64,000 bases of DNA from Apoderus coryli (GCA_911728435.2 OU452199.1:17494860-17558859); one strand, 5' to 3'; counted from the stretch's first letter, positions 45,982-60,316 are shown. The notes: generated by a model from the sequence alone, not told the origin. Translations and numbers: made by a program.

Positions 45982-48900
45982 CAAAGATTAATCTACACAA
46001 TAGATAGTCAGCGTATATGGGAAAGAAAACAAAAATTGAAACTGTCTCGACACGAGCTACATCTATTAGAAAAACATGTAACCATGGAAATTATGGAAAT
46101 TGTAGATGGTGTTATATGTATTGTGTTGAAATAAAATAATCATATGGGCAATGTTAGACAAGGACGAGTATACTTTCCCCTACGAGGTGGGAGTTTGTTT
46201 TTATATTATAGGTATCATATATGTACTACTGTGCAGCAGTGTTTTTTGTCGGTTAATATAAAATTATATGGTATACGTACACCTATCTACGCAAAGATTA
46301 ATGTGTATGGACGAAAATAAAAGAAATTACTATAATAGTATAAATATACAGGGCTGGTTCATTAAATGTTTTAGACAATAATTTTAAATGACTAAAATAA
46401 TATTATTTTAGTCATTTAATTTTAAATTTCGGATATAAGGATGCATCAAAAAGTTATATTTAAATTAACGAAATTTGGCGTTATAGATAGGACTTCCGCT
46501 TATTATCTGATTCAGTTTTAAGGATCAAACTCAAACAGCAGATTCAACTTGTTAACATTATGAAAAAATAAATCTCAGACTCATACAGGCGTGAAATGCT
46601 ACCCTAACTTTTTTATGCACATTTTTTGCGTGTGTTTCAATTCGGAGATGTAAAATCTAACAAATTATATACGTAATAAATGTATCCTTCTGTGATATTG
46701 ATAGAAAGTCATCGTTATCGCGTATTATCGATTTTAAGAAATGTTAATATTAAAAAGGCTGTGCTTTTTACAAGTTGCTGAAGTAAATAAGGTTTGAAAT
46801 TTCCAGCATGACAATAATTATTTAAAAAAATACGGTTTCGAAATGCAGGATGTAAAAAATTAGAATTTTTAATCTGTTTTTAATGAAAATTTAAATCTAT
46901 TGAGAAACATGGTTCAGGGTTTTTGTGAAATGTATTTTACTCCAAAGATTCTACTCATCGATTATAACCGAATTAATTTACTCAAAAATATCTATACTAG
47001 TAAAATAACACAATTATCACAATTAGGTTCAAATTCTGCAACGCCGAATTGAAAAAAAACTTACAGTCTCCCTAATATTGGTTTTTGTGCAATGATCATA
47101 AAACTTTAAAAAAATAACGATTTATGTAGATTGTATTGTTAACACGTTTCGTAAAAAGCTTTAAAAACCCACCAACAGGGTGTTAAAAGTATCACGACAA
47201 TAACTTTTTTCATGTTTTAACAAGTACAATCGTCTGCTTCAGATTGATCCTTAAAAACTGAATAACAGTTTCTCTATATAAAAAAATAAAACTCGTAAAT
47301 ATCATCCCCAAACATTTAATTTGAATACAATTACATAACACCATATTTGAAAGTAAATAAAAAAAAACAGCATTACCTAGTTTAACAGATTTGCAAATTG
47401 CAAATCAAAGTATCTATGTATACAGGGTGTTGCATAAGTACTTGTACAAACTTTAAAGGGTGATTCTTTGACTAATTTTAAGATACAAATTTCATATGTA
47501 CATTCAAAGTTCAAAAATAATATTATATTTAGGATTATATGCTTGTTCAATAGCATCGCAATTTGGTGCAATTCGGGATACAGGTGTATTGATGACACCA
47601 GAGCTGTCAAAAGAACTAATAAAAAATACGAAAAATAACAAAATACAAATATCATTCAAAAGACAACAATGCACATAATAGTCGGTACCAAGCCAAATAG
47701 GTAGTAGGTAAATATAGATTTATTTTGTTTCGAGCTTGGGCTTGGCACCGACTTATTGTAATCAAAACTACCCACCAAACGGATACATTTAATTTTACGC
47801 AGACATCTAGTGTGAGCAGGCAATATGCCCGGTGAGAGAAAGTTGATAGACGATGGCCGGACGAGAAGTAACAACTGATTATATCCTATTGCCAACACAA
47901 GTATTTTTTTTACTGGCACATTGGAAAAAAAAATTTAAAAAATGTTTCGTTTACGCAACGTTGGGGATTAATGGGTTAAGTACTAAGTGTCAGTTATCAG
48001 TTATAATTTTTTATTTTCCAAGAAAGCGAAACGAGATATTTAAAACGGCATTGCGCCGCCCTCATGTATACCTCCGGGGGCGGCATCGAAAATCGCTACA
48101 CGTCACAAACTTGTAAATGCTTAGAACTACCCCTATGTCAAATTTCTATTTTCTATCTTTTTTGTTTGATACCCAAAGCCCTATTCCTACCGAACTTATT
48201 ATTTACCCGAAGAAACATTAAAAAGAAGTAAAATTTAAGTACCTAAACCTATAAAGTGGAACTTATACCTGAATTTATAACCCATTTTCTGCATCGATCT
48301 TCTTCTTTAGGAAATCGAAAGAAATGTACCTCTCGATTGTTTCTGTAACTGTTGTTACAATTTCGAAAAGCACATTGGTTACGACTTAATTTCGAATTGT
48401 TTCTTTCCATTTTCACAAAACACAAAAATTATTTAGTCACTAACTAGGAAGTTTCTCAAATAAAAAAAAAACACAACACAAAATAATATAATTAGTCTAA
48501 AATTAGAAAAACACAAAATAAGTTAAAAAATATTCACAAAAAAAATAACTACGCAGCCAAAGATTAAATTTAATTTAATATATTAGGTAATTCTCTTCAA
48601 AACAAAATCAGTAGGTATGAAAACAACCATAATATGTATACCTAATATAATATAGGTAGCACTGATAATTTTTTTATTATAGGTATTATAAGATCTACAA
48701 CAATCTTGTTACATCTTTGCCACATTGTCTACGTGAAATATTTAAAATATATGTAATAAATTGAAAAAGTATCTAGTCAATTCTTAAGTGGAGTTATAAT
48801 TTTGACAAAGAATAATGTACATTAATACCTACTTGATTTCGGTATTGGTATAAAAGTCTAATATCCACGAAATAAATTTAATATACCTAATAATCATTAA

Positions 48901-49548
48901 TCCATGCCATACAACATGTTTCAAGACTAGACCAGTCCCATAAACAGTGGCGAGCAATAATTAAATCAAAAGCTTTTAGCTTTTAGATATTTAGATTTTT
49001 TTATATACATCAACAAATTATTACAATGGAGCCAGAAGTATGTTTCTATCTAAAAGCTTTTCATTTAATGATTGTTCGCCACTGATCATGGGACTGGTCT
49101 AGTCTTGAAACATGTATGACATGGATTAAATATTATTATATTAAATTTAATTCATAGAAATAAGGCTTTTATTTCAATACTGTACTTGTAATAAATCACC
49201 CTGTGTGTTTCTTTTACCGACGAATCGGCAACAGCACGACACACACCACATTCGCTTGTTTTTTTTTCTACCCTCCCTACGTATCCCCTCCAGATTAATA
49301 CAGAATTTCATCAATCTCTCTCTCTGACAATACAGCATTGTCGGTGCATAACTGTTGCAAATGATGTAAATAATTGTTATACGTTGCGTTTTGTTTCTGA
49401 TATTAATAAACTACAAAACGGTTTCTGGCTGTGACAATACTGCTCTATGCTTTACACGCTAGTCTACGCCACGTAGTGGCTGGCATACTTAGAGATGTTC
49501 TCATTTTAATGCATTGGGCTGACTATCTATTGTGTAGATTAATCTTTG
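45982..49548 (-). mobile_element. Internally deleted P element (3.6 kb)
   Basis: Reverse-complement copy of the 12-kb element with the same 31-bp ends, flanked by the 7-bp duplication ACTGTAA (45,975-45,981 and 49,549-49,555). It keeps the equivalents of 4,153-5,803 and 14,205-16,121 and lacks 5,804-14,204, so the transposase exon 2 is gone and only the THAP exon 1 remains (about 48,411-48,270). The deletion joint at 47,899-47,901 shows 3-bp microhomology (CTT). The joint lies inside piggyBac sequence on one side, which dates the deletion after the piggyBac insertion. It must be mobilised in trans. Open frames in it are noncoding copies. Confidence 0.9.
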
Positions 49549-49555
49549 ACTGTAA

Positions 49556-50887
49556 GTATAATAGATTATTGGTACCTAGGTATTATATTGTAGGTAGGTA
49601 TTTTATGGTTTATTTAATTTAAGAAATAAAATCAGCACATAAAATTGAAACGAAAATATCATATTATAATCAGAGCTTTCACAAATCAGTGTGAATTTTC
49701 ATTATTTTTTATTTAATTAGGTACTTTTTTTATTTCAATAGGTAGGTACCTACCTACTTTGATTTTAACTTTGTTTTCAGGAAATGATTTTTGATTTATG
49801 ATTCAAATCTTTTTGAATAGTATCTTTGATTTTTTACTAAAAAAATTAAGATTTAAATCTTTTCAAAATAATTTATATTTCTCAAAATATTTATATTTAT
49901 AGATAAGGTGTATTTATTATATCCAAATAAAATATTTATTTTATATTAGACATGAGGCACTATTTATAGGTACATATAGGTACTTTATTCTATATCAGAT
50001 AAATAAAACAAATAGTTTATTATGAAATCATTCTCACTACAATCAATTACAAATAGGTATAAAATCAATTACAATGATAGTAACAATCTAAACAAAAGGT
50101 AAGAGTTTGACTGGAAGCCATTGTTTCACTCTCCCTAAGAAAAATAACACACTTCAAATAATAATAACAAACACTAACACTACAAATAATAAGAAAAATA
50201 ACACACTACAGTTTGTCCTCGGATAGGTGAAATGACTCATATAAAAGACAAAAAATCTTCGAGTGGAAATTTGATCTAGCCCTGCTTGGTGTGAAACTAA
50301 TTTAAGACAATCAGTTAAAATTACGACAAAATGTGATTAAGAAAAGTTATTCAGAATGAAAAACTGAGTAACTGTGCGAATATCTTAGACCTACTTTGAA
50401 TTTTTGCTTTTTTCCCCTTTTTTTTTCCTTTCTGGTAGCAGGTTGACAAAAGACACACACACACCATCACACACAAACACTTTTCCAAAAACATTATATT
50501 CGCAATAACGTGTAAGGATAATGACAGTAAATTCAAATAAAACCCGAAAATAATACAAATAATTGAATTTAATCCGTTAAATACAATAGCTTTTTCTATC
50601 TTCGACTATTCTATAACAATATAATCATCTCACTAACTAAAAGTTCACTTCCCTTTCGGCATCCAAATTAAAACTTGTACATTCAGCCTTTTTTTAAAAT
50701 ATTAGTCGTTGACATGTTTAGAGAGTTAACATAAACAAAAACCAAACAGAGAGCAATCTTGGGTTATATGATATAATGATTGAAATACAATAACACACCC
50801 AGTAGAATATGAAGTGTGTTAATATAAACAAGTTGCAGGCCATTGAATAGTACAATGCCCTTATATACCAAAATATTACAACAAACG
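49556..50887. other. Intergenic, AT-rich
   Basis: No gene seen. Contains GGTAGGTACCTACC-type runs at 49,740-49,760 and short AC-rich tracts near 50,455. Confidence 0.4.
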
Positions 50888-52297
50888 TTAGAGAGGTTTC
50901 GCGGCGAGTTCTTTTTTTTTTTGCCTTTGTGCTTCGATTGATATCAAAATAAATTGTGGGTCAATACATCGTTTCCCTTTTCCAATTCTGTCTCTAACTA
51001 TCTCAGGAGCTATACAATCACCATAAAATGTTTTTAATTTTGGCAAAATCTTCTCTTTCCAAAAATAGTCATCTCGGAAAATTTCTTCAATAAAGAAGTC
51101 TATTGTATCATTTATATATACAATGAAATAACATTTATTTTTGTTGGTAATATTTAACTGACCCTGAATCTAAAACGACATTTTAATACAAAACACTGTC
51201 AGCTAAATAAATATTTTTTCTTATATACCTGAAAATAATACTGATGATTTCTATTTAGCTGAATTTTACCATTTTTATTTTTTCGTAAATAATATTTTCC
51301 TTTCAGCAGCCCAACTACTTCTTCAATATTATTTTCCCTAAGGTTTAGTTTTGAGGCTGAAAACATGCTTTTAACTTCAATAATAGCATCTTCATCCAAA
51401 ATCAAACCTAAAATGAAAAAAAAACTCGTAACTATCAAGGGAATTTGGTAGAAAACTAAGCTACCATCTGGTGAAGCTCCTAGGAATCCATTTTCTAAAT
51501 CTATCCACCATCCCGAGTCAATTACGTGTTTGTTTTGGGTTTTTTGAATCAAAGCAACTGCCACCTTTTCCTTCGCGATTCCATAATCAGTGGCTTCTGA
51601 CAAGAATGACGAGGGTTTTAGGCACTGTTTTACAATATTATGGCAAGGTGTATACGGCTTTCGTTTTATAACCCTGCCAAACATTGATGCAGTAAGTCTC
51701 ATTTTCCTCTCATTCATATAGAATTCGTTGCCAAATTGTCCTTGAGTTTGGATTTGTATAACATCGCTCTCTTTTTCTGTTACCTATTTTAGATAATTAG
51801 TGCTGGTACTTAAAGTTATGGGTAGAATATTTTACCTGTAATCGGTTTAAAATTACATCAACTTCATTCCGTACGAGAGCTTCATCTTTCTCTGGCTTTT
51901 CGGCATTCGGTCCGTAATCTTCATTTTTTTTTGTTTTCTTAATTTTCTTTGGCAGAATTTCTTGAATATCGTCATTTTTAAACAAACGTTTTCTGCTTTT
52001 GAATTCATTCTGCCTTTCCGGCTTTTTGAGAAATACTTTAAAGTTTTTCCCTGGACTATGCCCAGTCACCAATTTGTATGGACTTGAATGCCAGTCGGAC
52101 TTTTTATTATGGCATAATCCCGAAAGAATAATCCTACGTTCGTATGAGCCTCTTTGAATTAGGTTTAGCCTTTTGCCCATATTAAACCTGGCAACAATAT
52201 TCATGAGTCTTTCTGTCCTATTATTCTTGTCATTTTCTATGAGCAGATGTGCTTTACGTACTAATATAGTATTTTCAAAATGAGTATGCTGCCACAT
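50888..52297 (-). CDS. Mutator-like/YqaJ nuclease fusion protein, four exons
   Basis: Exons on the minus strand: 52,297-51,836, 51,783-51,465, 51,407-51,229 and 51,169-50,888 (TAA). All introns are short (42-59 bp), GT..AG and in phase, giving 413 residues. Exon 1 (residues 1-154) resembles the end of a Mutator-like transposase domain (NRTERLMNIVARFNMGKRLN, then LIQRGSYERR) with a lysine-rich tail. Residues ~175-330 form a YqaJ/lambda-exonuclease-like domain: RLTASMFGRVIKR, E226 in GIAKEK, D260 in GASPDG, E271-V-K273 and HQYYFQ, the expected PD-(D/E)xK residues, all intact. YqaJ enzymes digest DNA ends. The start may instead be a splice acceptor at 52,289-52,290 with further exons upstream that I cannot find, so the gene may be 5' truncated. 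Likely transposon-derived, possibly still active or domesticated. Confidence 0.78.
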
Positions 52298-52794
52298 TTA
52301 GGTAGAGGTAGGTACATAATTTATTTATTTTAATAAAAATAATTTTATTGTATAAAATTTCCTTTATGGCTCCCGATTAAGTTATGAGATCTAACCTTTT
52401 TTAAACAATATTCTAGACGCTTTACTCACAATAATATTTTTTGTAGAAATTTAAATAGGCTAGTCTAAAAAAAATCACCCTGTATTTAATTTTCGTCCTC
52501 TATTTATTTATCCCTTTTATAGACGGCCTACGTAAACGAATGTTATATCGTATAGGTACCTACCTATTCTGTAGTTAAAGTTCTAGGTATACGAAAAAAC
52601 TATTTTAATTCGTTTTTTACTTTCCCCACCTAGGGACGTAGATAATGCTGATAACGAATCTGAAATCCTTCCTAAAATGCTTAAATCAAAAATGGCGGAT
52701 ACAAGATCGCAGACACGATTTACGCTAATTTTGGTATTTATACCAGTGTTTTTGGGGTCGCTGACTACAAATCTGAAATCTGTTTTTGATGTAC
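52298..52794. other. Flank of the YqaJ gene
   Basis: No upstream exon recognised. One CACCCTGTATTT motif near 52,480. Confidence 0.35.
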
Positions 52795-53636
52795 AACAAA
52801 ACCATTAGATTTTTGTCTTGCTGTGTATAAATTTAAAAAAAAGTGAACTATAAGCGGCGCCCATAGCGGCATCTCTTCAATGCTGTCCCAACTACGAACA
52901 ATTTGTTCGGTGCCTAAATTTATAAAAAAATTATAAGAAAATGGCGGATATTTGAAGGGAAATATGAGGGATTTTTTTATATATGGATATTGTCTAATAC
53001 AGAAAGTTTTCACGTACAATTTTAATTACAAGTGATTGCTAAATATATAAATTAGGTAATAAAATAATATTATCATTATTAAATATTAGAATTATAGCAC
53101 AAAATGAGGAAAAAGTTGCTGACTTTGAACTCAATTTATTAAGTAATTATTTATTGTTGTAGCCTGAAAATACCTTATTACCTAATCCAAACCTTAGTCT
53201 TTAAAATCCTATTAAAATTTTTGCTACCAGATACGTATTAGTGGAGATTTCCATCCACAAAAATATATCTGTAAATTTGAAAAAATTACCCATGTTTGAA
53301 CTCAATTTATGAGTTAACTATTTAATCTTTCCGCTTGAAAATACTTCATTACCTAATCCCATCTTTTGTCTTTAAAAATGAAAATTTTTGCTAGCAGATA
53401 CGTCTTAGTGGCGACTACCATGCGCAAAATTATGCCTGCAAAGCGAAATATGATGATTTTTTAACTCTGTTTTTGGACTAACTATCCAATATTTCAACTT
53501 CAAAATACTTCAATACCTAGTCCCATCTTTACTCTTTAACTCCCTATCAAAATTTTTGCTACCAGATACGTATTAGTGGAGTCTACCATGCGCAAAAATA
53601 GGTCTGCAAACGATTGAATTCAAACGCCCCTCTTAA
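52795..53636. repeat. Dispersed repeat with three 170-bp tandem units, copy 2
   Basis: Nearly identical direct copy of 39,775-40,550; the AGATACG landmark recurs at 53,229, 53,396 and 53,564. It has an extra ~45 bp near 52,830-52,860. Confidence 0.8.
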
Positions 53637-56600
53637 GTCCTGCGTTCATGTCCAGTTCTGAAATAGTAAGTCTTCTTAATAGTCGGTTGACGTAAAGTTT
53701 TGATCAGTAAGTGCTTTTGTGTATTCTTGTTAATGTCTCTAAAGTTAAAGACCTTTTTGCTTTTAAAAGTTTGAGTAAAGTAAAAGTTGTTTCTTTTCAT
53801 AAGTTGATTAATATTTCAAATATTCGAATTATGTCCGTGTGTTCTAATTGTCAGATTACAATTATAATTAAAGTTTTATGTAGAAATTAATAATAATAAT
53901 TATTCGTAATTATATTAATTTACCTATTTCAGTTGTACACTTTCTTAGATTAAGATTTTCTTTCTTAGATTATCATTTTCTTTTAATGTTTTATTATTTT
54001 TTTTATTTATACAGGGTTCATTGGACTGAGGCTTTTAAGTAGATTTATTTCTGAGTGTATACAACACCCGCTAATTTAAATTGTCACCCTATCCCTCCCT
54101 CCTGTTGAAACCTGACACTCTCCACATTAAGTTCTGCTAAGGCTAGGGGGAAAAAATTCAAATCATCGCTATGTACAGTCCTCATTTGACGTTACCGGCC
54201 GACTGCGCTCTTCAAAGAAGTAAGGCCCGAATATCCGAATTTCTGACCCTCTGCATCGTGAGAAACTCACAGCCTGGTGTGACTTTCTCACGATGGCACA
54301 CGAGGCTTTTCGTGTATCTCTCTCGGGATATCGGCTCACCAGTACCGGAAGTTTTGCTTGCTGACGGTGGCAGATAAGTGGAAATGTGTCTCGTCACTGA
54401 AGAAACACCTCTGAGGTAAATACATAAGCATGTTGCGCATGCAGCAACTCGATTATAATTCTTGTGCTACAACCATTTTGTATGTATATGAAAATAAAGA
54501 TCCTGGTGAAGGATTCTTTGTACAGTGCGATCAGTGAGGCGAACGATGGCATGTCGGCCTGCAAGCATGCAGGCGACTTTAACACACAGCGTGTTCTCTT
54601 TTGATAATAGATCCAGTTTTTCTGAGGTTTTTTACCCGTAAAACAATTAATTTTCCGTCCTTCGATTACGACGTCAAATCTAATAGGGAGACAATTATGC
54701 CGCACCCACTAGTAGTATAAACAGCCATAAATAATTATTTTAATTCCCTTTTAAATGATATGCCATGTTCCTATCCCTAATTAGTAAGATAAAAGGAGGT
54801 TTCTAGAAAAATTGGATTCATTATATTTTAATTAAGTGGCTATGAAACGTCACGAAATTTGACGTTCGTTGTTCATTAACGAAAGTTTTTTTTAAATAAT
54901 TACTTGTATATTAGGTACTCATGGACAATGTGACAATATTAGACATTTGAAATAAGCTGATAAGTTGATATTAACTCTTGGTATAACCGGAAGTAGCACA
55001 AATACGAGTATCACAATATTATAGACTGGATTGATCTGAGTAATCACTCAAATTTTTGAAACAATCTTATGCTAAACATCCCACAATCACATTGTATATT
55101 TATGTATGTATTGCACTGACCATATTGTGGAAAAAAAATTATTTAAAAATTATATTGTCACACGGGACGAATTAGGTATTTCTGCCGATTTTCAAATTAA
55201 AAAAATGCCTACATTCAAAATCAGTAACATACGATTTAAGTTTCCCACAAAAAAAAACGCCATATTATGAATTTTGGAATCCATCATTTATCTTAGTTAT
55301 TCGACTAATCTAAAATAAATTCAGCTATGCGATGTTACCGATTTTACCAAAAAGTCCTAACAACTTTACCCCATATCTATAAAATTTTTTGAATTGCTCT
55401 ATCATTAAAAATCAAAATTGTCATCTATCGGTTTTTCAGGTAAAAATAATTTGTGATTAACGTGGTTCAAAACATGACCCTAATTAAACTTAGGCAAATT
55501 AAATTCTGTCAATTCAAAAGTTGATATTTTGGTGGTAGTTTAGTTTAATTTGCTAAAATGACTATTCTTTCAGATATTCATAAAAAGGGGACTAAAGTTT
55601 TTCAGATGAAACCCCCTATTATTACTGCATAATAATAATAATAAATGCATTAAATCTAATAAGTAATCCATCACTGTGGAGTGCAAAGACACTGCAATAA
55701 AATATTTATGTATGAGTCAATTATAAAACCGTTATTTCAAAAAAAAACTTGAACACCTTGTATTTTGGAAACAATGCAGTTCCGGACGTATGGAACTTTT
55801 TTCCATAAAATGACCTGAAAAATCACCCCCTTAAATATTGCCGCGTCTTATTGAAAGACCCTGTATAAGTAAGTACAACAATTAATAAAATAAATCATTA
55901 GAAAATATTTTCAATAAGTGTTTTCCTGTGAATTTTAACTAGTTAAGAGGTTAAACTTATGAATATTTTCAGAAAATTATTATATTATTTCAAAATATGC
56001 ATGAGCTCGAAAAAATTTCTGGATTTAATTTAACCTTGAGCGGTATTCGCTAAGAAAATTCCACACCATATTGTGTTTAAACTAAAATCAATAATGTTTG
56101 ATTGTAGTTGCGCAAAAATACTATTTCAATATTTAGCATACTCATTGTAGTTACACGGAAATACAATATTAAGACTTAAAATAGTATATTATTTAATTTT
56201 ACACAAATTTTTAGTTACTACAAGTGGTAGAAAATTGATTTTTTTAGTTTTTTCATGAACAGATTTAGTTTGCTCCACAGTTTCGATTAGTTTTCGGCAT
56301 TATTGATTTTTACGTATTGTAGTTATACACGGAAATACAATTGTAAGACTTAGAATATGTACATAATGTATTGTACTCAGAGATATAATATACAGGGTGT
56401 TTCAGAAAGCATGGCCAAACTGCTACAGGTAATAGAACTGCTTAAAATAAGTGTAGCTTGTTATATAAATTTTTGCCGAAGGAGTCTTCCTTTTCGAGAT
56501 ACAGGGAGTTAAAAAAAATATTTTTAATATTTTTCCTATCTGACTATGAATTATTAGAAATAACGGTCTCAATTTTTTCATATGAATATTTTTGGGGTCG

Positions 56601-58773
56601 CAGAATCGATTAAAAATACTCGCGTTCCTTTAAAACATAGAGGGCGCTAGTCACACAATGTCTAAGCTAAATTTTCATTCATAACTTTTAGAGACTTGGA
56701 GAATAAATAAATAAATAAAAGACTTGGTAATGGCAAAAATTGATTGCTCGTTTATTACCCAACAAAAAAAGTACTCTTCGAAAAAAACGCTTGGATGTAT
56801 CGTTTCCAAGATATTTTAAGTTTATTAAGAAATACAAGCAGGCGCGGTCCCAGGATTTTCTTGAGGGGGGGACGCAAAATATAAAAAGTATTTGCCATAT
56901 AGTTGAAAGTGATGTAGGTATATATCTATAACTGTAAATAATAGACTAACAGACTAATAATAATATATTAAATAATAACGATAAAATAAAAAATAATAAA
57001 CTTAACCAAATGATTAAACTTGTATAGGCTACGGCTAAAGCTGTTACCCTGCTCTTATGTAAACTATCCTGCGATTTTAAAAACTGGATTTGCAAGGGTA
57101 AATTAGTTTATATACTATCCAGCTAGTTTATAAAACTATTCAGCTAGTTTACAAATTAACAAAGTAAGCATTTTAACCCTAACATATAGGTACATTTACA
57201 AAACAAAATCAAGTTTTCCTTTTTGCATAGCAAATCTATCAATAATGCGCTCTACATCTAAATCAATATTTCGGTGAATATACAAAGTGTTTCAAAAAAA
57301 GCTGGCCAAAATTTGTGAGCGAATTGGGGACATCTAATCATAAAAAAAAACCTAAATTGTAATTTTTCGAAAAGTCCTTATTTACAAAGATATTCGTCAT
57401 GAGGACGATTTTTTTGAAATATTTTCGAAACGAGTAAAGATGAATTAACCAAATGTTGCATATTTATTCACCTAGTTAAATGTCGTAAACTGACATGAAA
57501 TTGAATAAAAAAGGATGACCATAGGCGGGTAAACGGGGGAGACCCTTGCCTTAATTATAACCTAACTTTTTTTTTTGTGATTTTTATTCATTTTATGTCA
57601 AGAATGTGATAAAATAAAGTTTTCTACATAAAAAAGGCATACTTCCTTTTTCTCGAGAAATTCGAGATTGAAAATTTTAGGACAAAATTGGTCCTTAATA
57701 AACAGCATTAATAAAATTTTGGAAAACTTTGCGTTAGCAAACTGTATTTCAATAATTAAATAATAATGTAAACACGTTTAAATAAAGAAATTGAAACTAA
57801 CTTGACTTAATTATTATTCTGTGGTTATGTAAAAATATGTCCACTATAATCCGATAAAATACATGTACTGCCATGGTACCCAATTTGATTGGTAAGAAAA
57901 TACTGGTGTCGAATTTTCAGAATGTCGATGTCGTTTAATAACAGGTAATTTTTTTAAGTTTATAAAGATATGATCGTATCATTTAACAACATATTGAAGA
58001 AAACTTAGAAGTCACCCGGTATATCTTCATTTCTGTTTCCCCATTCAATGGCTTCAAACCTTCATACCTGCGAAAGTTCAAACTCGATTATTCATTCTAT
58101 TTCAAGCATATACGACACAATTTTCAAAATGAATGATATTAGAGTAATTATCCATTTAGAACGAATATTCTTTCTAAAGCTATGATATTCACGACCAGTA
58201 TTTAAGATGCACTTCTTTATCAGTTCTTCAAATTTTCCTAAAAAATCAACTGCTATCAACAGCTAAATGAAGAACATTGTAGAACTTTGCAAGTTTAGGA
58301 TCTGGCTTCTAAGCTTGAAATGAGTGGTACAAAACGTCGAAAATCTCAAGCAATGCATTGCATAAACTGTTGGTTCATCCGGTCCGGGGGTAAGGTGCAC
58401 CAGTAACCCAGTAATTGTTACTGAACCACTGAAACGCAACTGGATAGTTTCCGAGAAATCGATCTCCGCAGTTCGTCACCGAAGCTCTTTTATATTATGT
58501 TTAAAAATAGACAGTACGTATAAATAAATAATAAATACTCAGAGATAAATCTTTATCAGTCTATTATGAAGTAAAAAAAATATGTATATATTGATAGATC
58601 GAATTTCTATTTGCACTGATGTGTTTAACAACTGAACGTAAGTACTTACCTTAAATATCATGGCTATATAATATATTATAAGACAGATTTTTGAAAAATA
58701 ACGAGAGACTGTAAAACATTTAGTTATGAATTTATACATTTAATATCATCTTCAATATAATATGTGCCTTTTC
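53637..58773. other. 5-kb stretch without recognisable gene
   Basis: AT-rich. A GC-richer block at 54,160-54,720 has short open frames on both strands but no family features. TACAGGGTGTTTCA (56,392) and TACAAAGTGTTTCA (57,281) are two same-direction ends of the dispersed type, each followed by GGCCAAA. GCGCGGTCCCAGGATTTTC and a G-run near 56,840-56,875 look like an isolated transposon tip. Confidence 0.4.
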
Positions 58774-59224
58774 ATAAAAAATGATTCGAGTGTTCTTGAG
58801 GATGCAATTGATTCAGTGTTTCATATGTCTGATACATTGGTTTTGTGTGGGGAGTTAAATATAACAAAGGTGCCGAATATTTGAGTAAGTTGTTTGAATG
58901 TTATAACTTTATTCAGATTATCAACCAATCTACTCGCATAACTTCATCAACTGAGACTTTGCTGGATGTTATTGTAGTCTCCGATTCGGAGGTTGTCACT
59001 AACCCTACAGTAACAGATCTTCCATCTATCTCGGATCATAGTTTATTTTCTTGCAATTTAAATAAAATTAAAAAAACTCCAATAAATAGAGTAACTACAT
59101 ACAGGGACTTCAATAATTTCAACTCAATCTAATTTAAATACTTGTTTTCTATGATCAACTGAAACTCCATCTTTCATATGCAGGATGGTAATGACATGGT
59201 TTCCTTTTTAACTGAAAATTTATT

Positions 59225-59320
59225 CAAATAAAAGAAAACAAACAAGAACTTTCAATGTCAACTCCTTTTTTTTTTTTGTGGAGTTGACTTTGAAAGTTTT
59301 TGTTTGTTTTCTTTTATTTG
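59225..59320. repeat. 96-bp inverted duplication inside LINE 3
   Basis: Arms of about 41 bp (CAAATAAAAGAAAACAAACA... at 59,225-59,265 and its near-perfect reverse complement at 59,280-59,320) around a T-run. It interrupts the coding region and looks like a templated hairpin copy. Confidence 0.75.
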
Positions 59321-60316
59321 AAACTGACAGTCCACTTTGATGATGGATCATTTATTTCGTTTGAAAATTTATTGCAGATATTTGATCAGTGTTGTCCATA
59401 TATGACTGTTAGAGTCACAAAACCATCGGCAGCTTGGTTGACTTATAATATTAAATTAATGATTAGGGCTAGGGATGCAGCACTAAGTAAATTTAAGAAA
59501 TCAAAATCTGAAGCTCATTAGAACTTCTTTAAAAACATAATAAATGAGGTAAATTATGCCATAAAACGGGAAAAAAATTCCATATGGAATTTATACTAAA
59601 CCAAAAAAATACTAAAACAACTTGAAATACTCTGAAATCTATGAATATTATACACAACAAAAGAAATGGTGGCAGCTTGCCTCAGAAATTGTTGGATCTG
59701 GAAAATATAAACAAGCACTTTACTGATCAGGCAGTTTTGCAGAAAACCGAGGCTCAACTGAGATTGTTGGATAAATATAATGACCGTTTTCAACAGGACT
59801 ATCACTTTGAGTTCAGTGCTGTGGATCGGATTCAGGTTGCGCGGTACTTGAATTCTATAAAAACAAGTGCTGTCGGACCTGATTTGATTAGCATGAGAAT
59901 GTTACGGGTGGTTAGTTTTTACCTAATTGATCATCTGACGCATATCATCAATTGCTCACTCATGAACTCTACATTTCCTGAAGGATGGAAACAGGCTAAT
60001 GTGATTCCACTAGCAAAAATTTAAGAACCTACCGAACTGAAACATTTGAGACCAATTGTGTCCTGAGTAGTGGTTTACTGAAACCGAATCAATCTGGGTT
60101 CAGACAGGGGTTTGGTATGGCAACAATCTTGGCACATATTATGGAGGATATTCTAAAAGAGACAGATAATGGAAAAGTCACTGCGTTGGTACTTCTTGAT
60201 TACTCGAAGGCCTTCGACTGTATGTAACCGAATATTCCATGTAGTAAGCTTTATTATTATAATTTTTCGAACAGAGCTGTTAATATGATTAGAAGCTATT
60301 TGTCCGACCGCCGGCA

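Noticed and set aside
54160..54720. GC-richer block with open frames on both strands
   Set aside because: No start, domain or splice structure could be supported.
56837..56877. GCGCGGTCCCAGGATTTTC plus G-run, resembling a transposon tip
   Set aside because: No partner end found within several kilobases.
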